Source: Propionibacterium sp. (GTDB lineage Bacteria > Actinomycetota > Actinomycetes > Propionibacteriales > Propionibacteriaceae). Taken from it: 35,401 bases of DNA. The stretch covers positions 1-35,401 of the forward strand of contig JAAYTZ010000015.1 of assembly GCA_012517965.1 (NCBI GenBank), in the 5' to 3' direction. The notes under the pieces are model-generated. The model was not told the origin of the DNA, searched no databases, and was given only the letters and a program-made list of their open reading frames with translations. Positions 15,848 to 24,548 of the stretch are shown one piece after another; positions within the stretch are counted from its first letter, which is position 1; every line of letters begins with the position of its first letter. A program made the position numbers and the translations under genes.

Positions 15848-16009
15848 GTGGCCGAAGAGACCTACCAAGGTTCGTTCTACTGCGTGAAGTGCAAGGCCCA
15901 TCGGGACGCCGCCGGCGCGGTCTCGGTCACCGAGAAGGGCACCCGCATGGCCAAGGCCAAGTGCCCCGAGTGCGGCACCAACCTCACCCGGTTCCTCCCG
16001 AAGAAGTAG
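15848..16009 (+). CDS. Small zinc-ribbon protein, DUF5679 family
   Basis: 53 residues with two CxxC pairs, YCVKCKAHRD near residue 12 and KCPECGTNLTRFLPKK at the end. Together they would bind one zinc ion as a zinc ribbon. The pattern matches the actinobacterial DUF5679 family, whose role is unknown; small zinc ribbons with this basic C-terminus often bind nucleic acid or ribosomes, but that is inference. The GTG at 15848 has AGGAGG six bases upstream; an in-frame ATG at 15785 has no such site. The last 26 bases overlap the 3' end of uvrD2 on the other strand. Confidence 0.85.
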   Translation: MAEETYQGSFYCVKCKAHRDAAGAVSVTEKGTRMAKAKCPECGTNLTRFLPKK

Positions 16010-18068
16010 CCCCCGGCCACCCCGCCACGAGGGACAGCACCGCCTCGCCGTAGCGGTCGAGCTTCGCCGGCCCGACACCCGGGATGCCGGCCAACTCCGC
16101 CGGCGAGGTGGGGGCCGCCTCGGCGATCGCCATCAGGGTGGCGTCGGTGAAGACGACGAACGCCGGCGCACCCACGGCGTCCGCCTCGGACCGGCGCCAC
16201 GCCCGGAGGGCCTCGAAGAGGCCCTCGTCGTACCCCGCCGGACAGTCGAGGTGCCGCCGCAGCTTGCGCTCCCGGCCCGAGGTCAGGCCCCGGCCGCAGA
16301 CCCGGCACCGCTGGCTGAGCGCGGACGTCTTCCCGGCCCGCTGGGTTCCGGCGACGCCCCGCGTGCGCTGCGGGGAGCGCACCAGGCCGTCGAGGAAGCG
16401 GCTCGGCGGGCGCCGGGGCCCGCCGCCGTTGCGGGTGGTCGACCACGAGATCCGCAGGTGCTCCCGCGCCCGGGTCACCCCCACGTAGAACAGACGGCGT
16501 TCCTCGGCGACCTGCTCGGGGGTGGTCGCCAGCACGAACGGCAGACTGCCCTCGTGCACGCCCATGATCGCCACGGCGTCCCACTCCAGACCCTTCGCGG
16601 CGTGCAGGGTGGCCAGCGTGACCCCCTGGCCCTGCGGCGCGTGCTGGGTCTGCCGGCGCGCCTCGAGTTCCTCCGCCAGGGCCTGGAGCGGCGCTTCGGG
16701 TGAGGCCGCGGCGAAGGCGTCCCCGAGGGCGGCCAGCGCCGCCCAGGACTCCCAGCGCTCGCGGATCAGGCCCTGGCCGTCCGGCGGCTCCGGCGTCCAC
16801 CCCAGCCCGGCCAGGACGGCCCGGAACTGCTGCCCCGCCGGCTCCCCGGTGTCCGTGGTGCGGGCTGCGGCCGCGAGCGCGCGCAGGGCGGTGCGGACCT
16901 CGGCACGGTCGAAGAACCCCTCGCTGCCGCGCGTGACGTACGGGATCCCGGCCTGGGCCAGCGCCGACTCGACGTGCGGCGACATCGCGTGGATGCGGTA
17001 CAGCACCGCCATCTCCTCGTACGGGACCCCCGCCGCGTGCAGCCCCCGCAGCCAGCCGACGATCGCCGCCGCGTCCTCGGGTTCGCTGGCGGCCTGCGCG
17101 AAGACGGGCTCGGGGCCCGCGGGCCGCATCGCCCGCAACTCGACCCCCGGGCCGTGGCCGCGCAGCACGGCGTTGGCCAGGGCCACGACCTGGGGCGTCG
17201 AGCGGTAGTCGCGCACCAGCTCGATGACCCGGGCGCCGGGGTGCCGGTCGGCGAACGTGGTGAGGTAGCTCGCCTGGGCCCCGGCGAAGCTGTGGATCGT
17301 CTGGGCCGGGTCGCCGACCACGCACAGGTCCTGGCGGCCCCCGCGCCAGAGGTCGAGCAGCGCCTGCTGCAGGGGGCTCACGTCCTGGTACTCGTCGACG
17401 ACGAACGTGCGGTACTGGCGGCGAACCTCGCCGGCCACCTCCGGGAAGTCGGCGAGCAGCGCGGCCGCGCACAGCAGGATGTCGTCGAAGTCGACCACCC
17501 CGCGGGCCAGTTTGACCTGCTCGTAGCGGGCCAGCACCCGGCCGACCTGCTCCGGCGTCCGGCCGCCGACGGCCCGGTTCCGGCCGGGGGCGACCGCGGC
17601 GTAGTCGGCCGGGGCCACGTTCGACACCTTCGCCCAGCTGATCTCCTGGGCGAGGTCGCGCAGCAGCGCCGTCTCGGCGGGCAACCCCTCGCGGCGGGCG
17701 GCCTCGGCGACCAGCGCGATGACGCTGTCGGCGACGGGAGGCAGCGGTTGCCCGTGGGCCTGCGGCCAGAAGTACTGCGCCTGGCGAAGCGCCGCCGAGT
17801 GGAACGTGCGGGCCTGCACCCGGTGCACGCCCAGCGCCCGCAGGCGGGCGCGCAGTTCGCCGGCCGCGCGGGTGGTGAAGGTGAGCGCCAGCACCCCGGC
17901 CGGATCGAAGGCGCCCGTCGCCACCCCGTAGGCGATGCGGTGGGTCATGGCGCGGGTCTTGCCGGTGCCGGCCCCGGCGAGGACGACCACGGGGCCCTCG
18001 AGGGCCTCGGCGACGGCCCGCTGCTCGGGGTCCAGGGCGTCGAGGATCGCGGCGGGGTCGGCGGGCAC
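15984..18068 (-). CDS. uvrD2: ATP-dependent DNA helicase UvrD2
   Basis: A superfamily 1A 3'-5' helicase of 694 residues. Walker A GAGTGKT is at residues 32-38, motif II is VVDEYQDV, motif III GDPAQTIHSFAGA, motif V TLHAAKGLEWDAV and motif VI RRLFYVGVTRAREHL. The C-terminus carries the UvrD2 signature: a Cys motif (CRVCG at 588-592, HLDC at 606-609) leading into an HRDC domain (about 613-683, ending GIPGVGPAKLDRYG). In mycobacterial UvrD2 I recall four cysteines; here the third position is His606, which could still bind zinc. The start is uncertain. I prefer the GTG at 18068 because a -10 box TACAGT ends seven bases before it, the spacing of a leaderless message; GTG at 18077 is in frame. It is divergent from recC with a 61-base gap. 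Confidence 0.92.
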   Translation of the reverse strand: MPADPAAILDALDPEQRAVAEALEGPVVVLAGAGTGKTRAMTHRIAYGVATGAFDPAGVLALTFTTRAAGELRARLRALGVHRVQARTFHSAALRQAQYFWPQAHGQPLPPVADSVIALVAEAARREGLPAETALLRDLAQEISWAKVSNVAPADYAAVAPGRNRAVGGRTPEQVGRVLARYEQVKLARGVVDFDDILLCAAALLADFPEVAGEVRRQYRTFVVDEYQDVSPLQQALLDLWRGGRQDLCVVGDPAQTIHSFAGAQASYLTTFADRHPGARVIELVRDYRSTPQVVALANAVLRGHGPGVELRAMRPAGPEPVFAQAASEPEDAAAIVGWLRGLHAAGVPYEEMAVLYRIHAMSPHVESALAQAGIPYVTRGSEGFFDRAEVRTALRALAAAARTTDTGEPAGQQFRAVLAGLGWTPEPPDGQGLIRERWESWAALAALGDAFAAASPEAPLQALAEELEARRQTQHAPQGQGVTLATLHAAKGLEWDAVAIMGVHEGSLPFVLATTPEQVAEERRLFYVGVTRAREHLRISWSTTRNGGGPRRPPSRFLDGLVRSPQRTRGVAGTQRAGKTSALSQRCRVCGRGLTSGRERKLRRHLDCPAGYDEGLFEALRAWRRSEADAVGAPAFVVFTDATLMAIAEAAPTSPAELAGIPGVGPAKLDRYGEAVLSLVAGWPGATSSGGTG

Positions 18069-18075
18069 GGCGTCC

Positions 18076-18081
18076 ACTGTA
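18076..18081 (-). promoter_or_regulatory. -10 box of uvrD2, probably leaderless
   Basis: On the minus strand, TACAGT is followed by seven bases and then GTG (18068-18066). A transcript starting at that G would begin with the start codon, the common leaderless arrangement in actinobacteria. No Shine-Dalgarno sequence precedes the gene, which agrees. Confidence 0.5.
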
Positions 18082-18113
18082 GGCCCCGGCGCAGAAGTGT
18101 CGGAGCGGGCCTC

Positions 18114-18119
18114 TAGGGT
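18114..18119 (+). promoter_or_regulatory. -10 box of the recCBD operon
   Basis: TAGGGT lies 10 bases before the ATG at 18130, so transcription would start three or four bases before, or at, the start codon. With the uvrD2 box 32 bases away on the other strand, the two repair units have back-to-back promoters in a very small gap, which favours shared control. Confidence 0.5.
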
Positions 18120-18129
18120 GAACGCCATC

Positions 18130-21100
18130 ATGGACGAGAGCGGGCTGAGACTCACACGGAGCACCGATCCGGACGCACTGGCGGCCGGGCTGATCGCCTG
18201 GCTGACGAGCCTGGACGCCGATCCCTTCGCCGCGCCGTTGTTGTTCACGCCCGGCCCGGGCGTCCAGCGCTGGCTGTCGCAGCGCATCGCGACCGGAGCC
18301 GGGGCGGAGGGTGTCTGCGCGGGCGTCCGGTTCGAGCCGCTGGCGCGGCTGGCGCCGCTGCTGTCGGGGGTCGACCCGGCGGACGATCCGTGGGCCCCGG
18401 AGCGGCTCGTCTGGCCCATCCTCGAGCTGGTCGCCGCCGGCACGCCGGGGCTGGAGCCGCTGGCCCATCACCTGTCGGGGTCCGAGCAGCGGTACGCCAA
18501 CGCGACCCGGATCGCCCACCTGCTCCACCGGTACGCCCAGCTCCGGCCCGGCCTCCTGCGCTCGTGGTCGGACGCCGATGCGCCCGAAGCGCTGGGGCTC
18601 GGCTTCGACACCTGGCAGCCGGTGCTGTGGCGGGCGCTGCACGGACGCGTCCCCGAGCCCGACCCCGTGCACCGGCACGAGGAGCTGCTCGCGGACCTGG
18701 CGGCCGGGCGGGTGGGGCCGGACGCCCCCGGGGTCGCCGTCTTCGCGCCACGCCGGCTCACCGGCCCCGAGGCGGACCTGCTGGCGGCGCTGGCGGAACG
18801 GCGCCGCGTCGACGTCTGGCTCCGGGTCGACGGGCCCGCGGACGGACGCCACCCGCTGGCGACCCGCCTGGGGGGCCGCGGGGCCGAGACGGCGGCGCTG
18901 CTGACCGGGCGGGCGGCGTCCGTCACGGACCTGCCGGCGGCCCCCCGACCCGCGACGCTCCTGGGCTTCGTGCAGGAGGACCTGGCCGCGGGCGTCGCGC
19001 CCGAGCCGCGCCCGGTGACGGCGGACGACCGCAGCATCGACGTCCACGCCGGACACGGCCCCGACCGGCAGGCCGAGGTGCTGCGTGAAGTGCTGGCGGG
19101 CCTGTTCGCCGACGACCCGACCCTCGAGCCCCGCCACGTCGTCGTGGCGTGCCCCGATCCCGCCGCCCTGGCCCCTCATCTCAACGCCGTCTTCGCCGCC
19201 GGCGACGGCCCGGACGCCCACCCGGGCACGACGCTCCGCGTGCAGGTGGCCGAGCGCACGGCCGCGGACGCGAACGCCCTGTACGCGCTCGTGCGTGACG
19301 TGTTCCAGCTCGGCGCGACGCGGGCGACGGCCGACCAACTGCTCGCGCTGGCGTCCCACCCGTTCGTGGCCCGCCGGTTCGGCTTCGGGGAGGACCGCGC
19401 CGACCGGCTGGCCGAACTGGTGGGCCACGCCGCCGTGCGCTGGGGACTGCACGAGGCCCACCGCGGGCAGTTCGGCCTCTCCCGCGTGCGGCAGGGCACG
19501 TGGCAGGTCGGCGTCCAGCGGCTGCTGCTGGGCGAGGCGCTCAGCGACGACACGCTGCCGGCGGCGGGCATCATCGCCCCGGTCGACGACGTCGAGTCCT
19601 CGGACCTGGCGCTGATCGGCGCGATGGCGGAGCTGGTCAGCCGGGTCTCCCGGCTGGTCCGCCGACCCGAGTCCGCGCCGGTGCGCGACTGGGTGGCGCA
19701 CGTCCGGGCCATCGCCGAGCAGCTGACGGAGGTGCCGTTCGACCAGTCGTGGCAGTCGGCCCAACTGTGGAGCGTCCTGGAACGAGTGGAACGGCGCAGC
19801 GGGGATTCCCCGGCGCCGCTGTCGGCCGCCGACGCCCTCGCCCTGCTGGACGCCGAGTTCGCCCTGCGTTCCGCGCGGCCGGCCTTCGGGGACGGATCGC
19901 TGGTCGTCTGCTCCCTCACGGCGCTCGCGCAGGTTCCGCACCGGGTCGTGTGCCTGGTCGGGCTGGACGAGCGCACGTTCCCCCGCCGGGGGCTCGCCGA
20001 CGGCGACGACCTGGTGGCCGCTGCGCCGGCGCCGGGCGATCCGGATCCCGGGCGCGACGACCGTCAGGCCTTCCTGGACGCGCTCGGAGCGGCGCGGGAG
20101 CGGCTGGTGGTCGTCTACCAAGGCTGGTCGAGCCACACCCGGGAGCACCGGCCGGCCCCCGCCGGTGTCGTGGACCTGCTGGAGGTGGCCGCCCGGGTGG
20201 CCGGCGTCGATCCGGCGAGCCTGGTGACCGACGAGCCGCTCCAGCCCTTCTCGCCGACGCTGTTCGGCCCCGTGCCGCGCAGCTTCGACCGGGCGGCGCT
20301 GCGGGCTGCGCGGGCGCTCGCCACCCCCCGCCGAGTGCCCGCCCCCCGGCGCTACGAGGTGGGCCTCGTGCCGCTGGCCGAGCCGGTGGCGGCCCTCGAC
20401 CTGGACCAGGTGCGGACGTTTCTGGGCCATCCGGCGAAGTACTTCCTCAAGGAGCGGGCGGGGCTGGTCCTCGGCGACGACGAGAGGCTCGCGACGGAGT
20501 TGCCGCTGCAGCTGGACGGCCTCGCGCGCTGGCAGATCGGGGATCGCCTGCTCACCCGGTTGCTGCACGGCCACAGCCTCGAGCAGGCTCAGAACGCCGA
20601 ATGGTTGCGCGGGGAGCTTCCGCCCGGGCACCTCGGGCGCCGGGTCCTCGACGACGTCACCGCGACCGCGCTCGGCGTGGCCCGGGCCGCGGCGGCCGTG
20701 ACCGACGCGCCACCCGAGACGCACACGATCGACCTTGACCTGGACTCGGTGCGGCTCACCGGGCGGGTGCCGACCCGCGGCGATGTGACGCTGGCGACGG
20801 AGTTCGGCCGGATCGGCCCCAAGCACCTCGCGGGTCGCTGGGTGGACGCGCTCGCCCTCACCGTGCAGCTCGAACGCCCCGTGGACGCCGTGCTGCTGGG
20901 TGCGCGCAAGCGTACGCGGCTCGCGGCCCCCGAGCCCGATGCCGCGCGCGTGCTGCTGGGCACTCTGGTGGCCTTGGCCGCCGACGGTCTCCAGCGGGTG
21001 CTGCCTCTGCCCCCCTGGGTCGGGTACCTGTGGGCCCAATGCCGGGCACGGAACACCGACCCACAGAGCGACCGGAACCTGCGTCAGCGCTGGGACTGGG

Positions 21101-21255
21101 ACTGCGACCGGATCTGGCGCGCGGTGCTCGGCCCCGACGCCCGGCCGTGGGACCAGCGCGCGGACGGCGACCCGTGGGCGCAGCGCGGCGAACCGACCCT
21201 GTTGGGGTCGCTGGCCCAGCTCGTGTGGGCCCCGGTCGTGCGGGCGGAGGCATGA
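18130..21255 (+). CDS. recC: RecBCD subunit RecC (exodeoxyribonuclease V gamma)
   Basis: 1041 residues, close to the usual length of about 1,100. RecC has an inactivated helicase fold that splits the duplex, feeds the strands to RecB and RecD, and in E. coli reads Chi. Recognisable parts are the N-terminal FTPGPGVQRWLSQRIATGAG (the family has NxGMxRWL at this place), AVFAPRRLTGPEADLLAAL, CLVGLDERTFPRRG, then FLGHPAKYFLKERAGL and the C-terminal RQRWDWDCDRIWRAVLGPDA. No intact Walker motifs are present, as expected. The ATG at 18130 follows the -10 box closely; an in-frame GTG is at 18118. The stop overlaps the recB start. Confidence 0.93.
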   Translation: MDESGLRLTRSTDPDALAAGLIAWLTSLDADPFAAPLLFTPGPGVQRWLSQRIATGAGAEGVCAGVRFEPLARLAPLLSGVDPADDPWAPERLVWPILELVAAGTPGLEPLAHHLSGSEQRYANATRIAHLLHRYAQLRPGLLRSWSDADAPEALGLGFDTWQPVLWRALHGRVPEPDPVHRHEELLADLAAGRVGPDAPGVAVFAPRRLTGPEADLLAALAERRRVDVWLRVDGPADGRHPLATRLGGRGAETAALLTGRAASVTDLPAAPRPATLLGFVQEDLAAGVAPEPRPVTADDRSIDVHAGHGPDRQAEVLREVLAGLFADDPTLEPRHVVVACPDPAALAPHLNAVFAAGDGPDAHPGTTLRVQVAERTAADANALYALVRDVFQLGATRATADQLLALASHPFVARRFGFGEDRADRLAELVGHAAVRWGLHEAHRGQFGLSRVRQGTWQVGVQRLLLGEALSDDTLPAAGIIAPVDDVESSDLALIGAMAELVSRVSRLVRRPESAPVRDWVAHVRAIAEQLTEVPFDQSWQSAQLWSVLERVERRSGDSPAPLSAADALALLDAEFALRSARPAFGDGSLVVCSLTALAQVPHRVVCLVGLDERTFPRRGLADGDDLVAAAPAPGDPDPGRDDRQAFLDALGAARERLVVVYQGWSSHTREHRPAPAGVVDLLEVAARVAGVDPASLVTDEPLQPFSPTLFGPVPRSFDRAALRAARALATPRRVPAPRRYEVGLVPLAEPVAALDLDQVRTFLGHPAKYFLKERAGLVLGDDERLATELPLQLDGLARWQIGDRLLTRLLHGHSLEQAQNAEWLRGELPPGHLGRRVLDDVTATALGVARAAAAVTDAPPETHTIDLDLDSVRLTGRVPTRGDVTLATEFGRIGPKHLAGRWVDALALTVQLERPVDAVLLGARKRTRLAAPEPDAARVLLGTLVALAADGLQRVLPLPPWVGYLWAQCRARNTDPQSDRNLRQRWDWDCDRIWRAVLGPDARPWDQRADGDPWAQRGEPTLLGSLAQLVWAPVVRAEA

Positions 21256-24200
21256 TGCGCCCGTTCTCGAACACCGACCCCCTGCCCACCGGCGTCACGG
21301 TGCTCGAGGCCTCCGCCGGCACCGGGAAGACGTATGCGATCGCGGCGCTGGCGGCCCGGTTCGTGGCCGAGGGCCGGGCCGGGGTCGGCGACCTGCTCCT
21401 CGTCACCTTCTCGCGGGCGGCCACCGCCGAACTGCGGACCCGGGTCCGGGAGCGCCTGCAGGCGTCGGCCGCGGCGCTGGCGCGCGTCGTCGACGGCGGC
21501 CCGCCGCCGACGGACGCCGTGGACCGGCTCCTGGGGGACGCCGACCCCGCCGTCGTCGCGGACCGCGCCCGCCGGCTGGCGGTGGCCGTGGACCGCTTCG
21601 ACCAGGCCACCATCATGACGACGCACGAGTTCTGCCACGGGATGATCCGTGGGCTGGGGGTGCTGGCGCCGCAGGAGCCACAGTCGCGCCTGGTGGAGGA
21701 CCTGACCCCGCTCGCCGACGAGGCCGCCGCGGACGTGTACCTGCGCCGCTACGCCTTCGACGACCGCCCGCCCCCCTTCGGCTGGGTCCGCACGCGCACC
21801 GACGACGACCCGGGCGCCCGGGACATCGCGCGGGACGCCCTGGCCGTGGACGCCGTGCTGGGCCCGCGCGACGCGGCGGGGGCGATCGGGGAGCGGGTGG
21901 CCTTCGCGCGAGAGGTCCGCGAGGAGGTGGCCGCACGCAAGCGGCGGCTGCGGCTGTTCTCGTTCGACGACCAGCTCACCCGGCTCCGCGACGCGCTGGT
22001 CGACCCCGTGACGGGCGACCTGGCGCGCCGGCGGTTGGCGCGGCGGTTCCCCGTGGTGCTCATCGACGAGTTCCAGGACACCGACCCGGTCCAGTGGCAG
22101 GTGATCCGGTCCGCGTTCGGACACGGCAGCGACACCCTGGTGCTCATCGGCGATCCGAAGCAGGCGATCTACGCGTTCCGGTTCGCGGACGTGCACACCT
22201 ACGGAACGGCGGCCCGATCGGCCTCCACCCGGACGACGCTCACGCGCAACTACCGCGCGGACGCCGCCGTGGTGGACGCCGTCGCCGCCCTGTTCCGGGG
22301 CGTGCTGCTGGGCGAGGAGATCGACGTGCCGCCGGTCGAGGCCGCGCACCGGCGTCCGCGTCTGGTGGCCGCCCCCGGCACGCCGTGGTCGTGCGGCGTG
22401 CAGCTGCGCGTGGTCGACGCGCCGGAGCCGGTCGCCCCGTGGGTGGCGGCCCGCCGCGTGGACGCGGACCTGACCGGGGTCGTCACCACGCTGCTGGGGG
22501 GCCGTGCCCCGCTGCGGCGGCCGGACGGCGAACCGCTGCGTCCGGCCGACATCGCGGTGCTGGTGCGGTCGAACAGCCGGGGCCGGGACGTGGCGGCGGC
22601 GCTCTCGGCGGCCGGCGTCCCCGCGACGTTCAGCGGCACCAACAGCGTGTTCGCCTCCGACGCGGCCGCCGACTGGCTGACCCTGCTGACGGCGCTCGAC
22701 CAGCGGCGCCGCGCGGCCGTGCACCGGGCCGTCCTGACCGATTTCGTCGGCGGGTCGGTGGTGGCGCTGGCGACGGCCGACGAGGCCACGTGGGCGCGCT
22801 GGTCGGAGTGGCTGCACCGGTGGGGTCGCGCGCTGCGCCGGGCGGGCATCCCGGCGCTGGTGGCGGCGATCGAGCGCGACAGCGACCTGACCGCGCGGCT
22901 GCTGGGCCGGGAGCGCGGCGAGCGTGACGTCACCGACCACCGGCACCTCGCCGAGCTGCTGCACCGGCAGGAGTCGGTGACCGGCGTCGGGAACGTGCGG
23001 GGGTTGGTGTCCTGGCTCGAGCTGGCCGTCGACGACACGAACGCGGCGGCGGCCGAGCGCACCCGGCGGCTCGAGACCGACGAGTCCGCCGTGCAGGTGA
23101 TGACGATCCATCGCGCGAAGGGCCTGCAGTTCCCCGTGGTGCTGCTGCCCGAGGCGTCCCGGGACTTCCTGTCGGCCGCCGACGACGGGGGGCGGATCGT
23201 GCTGCCCACCGAGGACGGGCGTGAACTCGACGTGGGGGGCCGGCGCGGTCCGGGCCGGGAGGATCGCTGGGAGCGGCAGCGCACCGACGAGGCCGACGAG
23301 TCGCTCCGCGCGCTGTACGTCGGGTTGACCCGCGCGCAGTCGCACGTGGTGGCCTGGTGGGCCCATCACTGGGACACCGCCGCGTCGCCGTTGCACCGGC
23401 TGCTGCACGCCAACCACGCGGGCCCGCCGCGGCGGCCCGAACTGGCCTACGACACCCGGCTGCTGCCCGGGGGCGGATCGCCGCTGACGCTGCCCTGGCT
23501 GGCCGAGGCCGGGGTCGCGGTGGTCGACGTGCCGGCCGAGCCGCCGGCGTCCGGGGTGGCGGGGGCCGGCCGGCCCCCGGAGCTGCGGGCCCGGGCCTGG
23601 ACGCGGGCCATCGACCAGCAGTGGCGCCGGACGTCGTACTCCGGGCTGACGGCGGCGGCGCACGCGGCCGCCCACGAGGCGGCGGTCCTCGCCGACGAGC
23701 CGGCCGAGCCGATCGCGGTCGACGCCGATCCGGCCCTGGGCGAGCCCTCGCCCATGGCGGCGCTGCCCGGCGGCGCGGCGTTCGGGACGCTGGTGCACGC
23801 CGTCTACGAGTCGCTGGACGCCCGCGGCGACGACTGGCGAGCGGCGTTGCGCGGCCAGGTGGACGCCGCCCTTCGGCGCTGGCCGCTGCCGGGAGTTGCG
23901 GCCGACACGCTCACCGACGCCCTCGCCCCGACCCTGGAGACCCCGCTGGGTCCCCTCGCCGCCGGCACCACCCTGCGGTCGTTCGGCCCCCGCGACCGGC
24001 TCACCGAGTTCGTCTTCGAGTTCCCGCTGGACGCCCCCGGCGCCACCCTCGCCGACGTCGCCGCCCTGCTGGCCGCGCACCTGCCGGCCGACGATCCCCT
24101 GGCCGATTACCCCGACCGCCTGGTCGGCCCGACCCTGACCGCGCAGCGGCTGCACGGCTTCCTGACCGGCTCGATCGACGCCGTCCTCCGCCTGCCCGAC

Positions 24201-24548
24201 GGAGGGCTCCTCGTCGTGGACTACAAGACCAACCGGCTGGCCGGAGCCGGAGAGCCGCTCACCGTCGGCCACTACAGCCGGCCGGCGATGGCCGAGGCGA
24301 TGATGGCCAGCCACTACCCCCTGCAGGCGCTGCTGTACGCGGTGGCCCTCCACCGGCACCTCCGGCAGCGGCTGCCCGGCTACGACCCCGAGCGACACCT
24401 CGCGGGCACGGCCTACCTGTTCGTGCGAGGCATGGCGGGGGCGGCGACGCCGGTCCGCGAGGGGCACCCCACCGGGGTGTTCTCGTGGCGGCCCGCCCCG
24501 GCGCTGGTGGTGGAGCTGTCGCGGCTCCTGGCGGGAGGTGCACGGTGA
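21252..24548 (+). CDS. recB: RecBCD subunit RecB (helicase-nuclease)
   Basis: 1098 residues. This is the 3'-5' motor and only nuclease of RecBCD. It shows Walker A SAGTGKT (21-27), motif II VVLIDEFQDTDPVQWQ, motif III GDPKQAIYAFRFAD, motif V MTIHRAKGLQFPVVLLPE and motif VI LRALYVGLTRAQSHV. The C-terminal nuclease domain has GTLVHAVYESL, Asp976 in TGSIDAVL, and Asp990 and Lys992 in VVDYKTN, then the SHYPLQALLYAVALHR helix. All catalytic residues I can check are present. I chose the ATG at 21252 because it overlaps the recC stop (ATGATG, with GGAGG upstream); the neighbouring ATG at 21255 is possible. Confidence 0.95.
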   Translation: MMRPFSNTDPLPTGVTVLEASAGTGKTYAIAALAARFVAEGRAGVGDLLLVTFSRAATAELRTRVRERLQASAAALARVVDGGPPPTDAVDRLLGDADPAVVADRARRLAVAVDRFDQATIMTTHEFCHGMIRGLGVLAPQEPQSRLVEDLTPLADEAAADVYLRRYAFDDRPPPFGWVRTRTDDDPGARDIARDALAVDAVLGPRDAAGAIGERVAFAREVREEVAARKRRLRLFSFDDQLTRLRDALVDPVTGDLARRRLARRFPVVLIDEFQDTDPVQWQVIRSAFGHGSDTLVLIGDPKQAIYAFRFADVHTYGTAARSASTRTTLTRNYRADAAVVDAVAALFRGVLLGEEIDVPPVEAAHRRPRLVAAPGTPWSCGVQLRVVDAPEPVAPWVAARRVDADLTGVVTTLLGGRAPLRRPDGEPLRPADIAVLVRSNSRGRDVAAALSAAGVPATFSGTNSVFASDAAADWLTLLTALDQRRRAAVHRAVLTDFVGGSVVALATADEATWARWSEWLHRWGRALRRAGIPALVAAIERDSDLTARLLGRERGERDVTDHRHLAELLHRQESVTGVGNVRGLVSWLELAVDDTNAAAAERTRRLETDESAVQVMTIHRAKGLQFPVVLLPEASRDFLSAADDGGRIVLPTEDGRELDVGGRRGPGREDRWERQRTDEADESLRALYVGLTRAQSHVVAWWAHHWDTAASPLHRLLHANHAGPPRRPELAYDTRLLPGGGSPLTLPWLAEAGVAVVDVPAEPPASGVAGAGRPPELRARAWTRAIDQQWRRTSYSGLTAAAHAAAHEAAVLADEPAEPIAVDADPALGEPSPMAALPGGAAFGTLVHAVYESLDARGDDWRAALRGQVDAALRRWPLPGVAADTLTDALAPTLETPLGPLAAGTTLRSFGPRDRLTEFVFEFPLDAPGATLADVAALLAAHLPADDPLADYPDRLVGPTLTAQRLHGFLTGSIDAVLRLPDGGLLVVDYKTNRLAGAGEPLTVGHYSRPAMAEAMMASHYPLQALLYAVALHRHLRQRLPGYDPERHLAGTAYLFVRGMAGAATPVREGHPTGVFSWRPAPALVVELSRLLAGGAR

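Noticed and set aside
15877-21039. 1720-codon open frame on the minus strand across uvrD2, recC and part of recB
   Set aside because: It is Arg/Gly/Pro-rich shadow sequence, conflicts with genes carrying complete helicase motifs, and opens only because stop codons are rare at this GC content.
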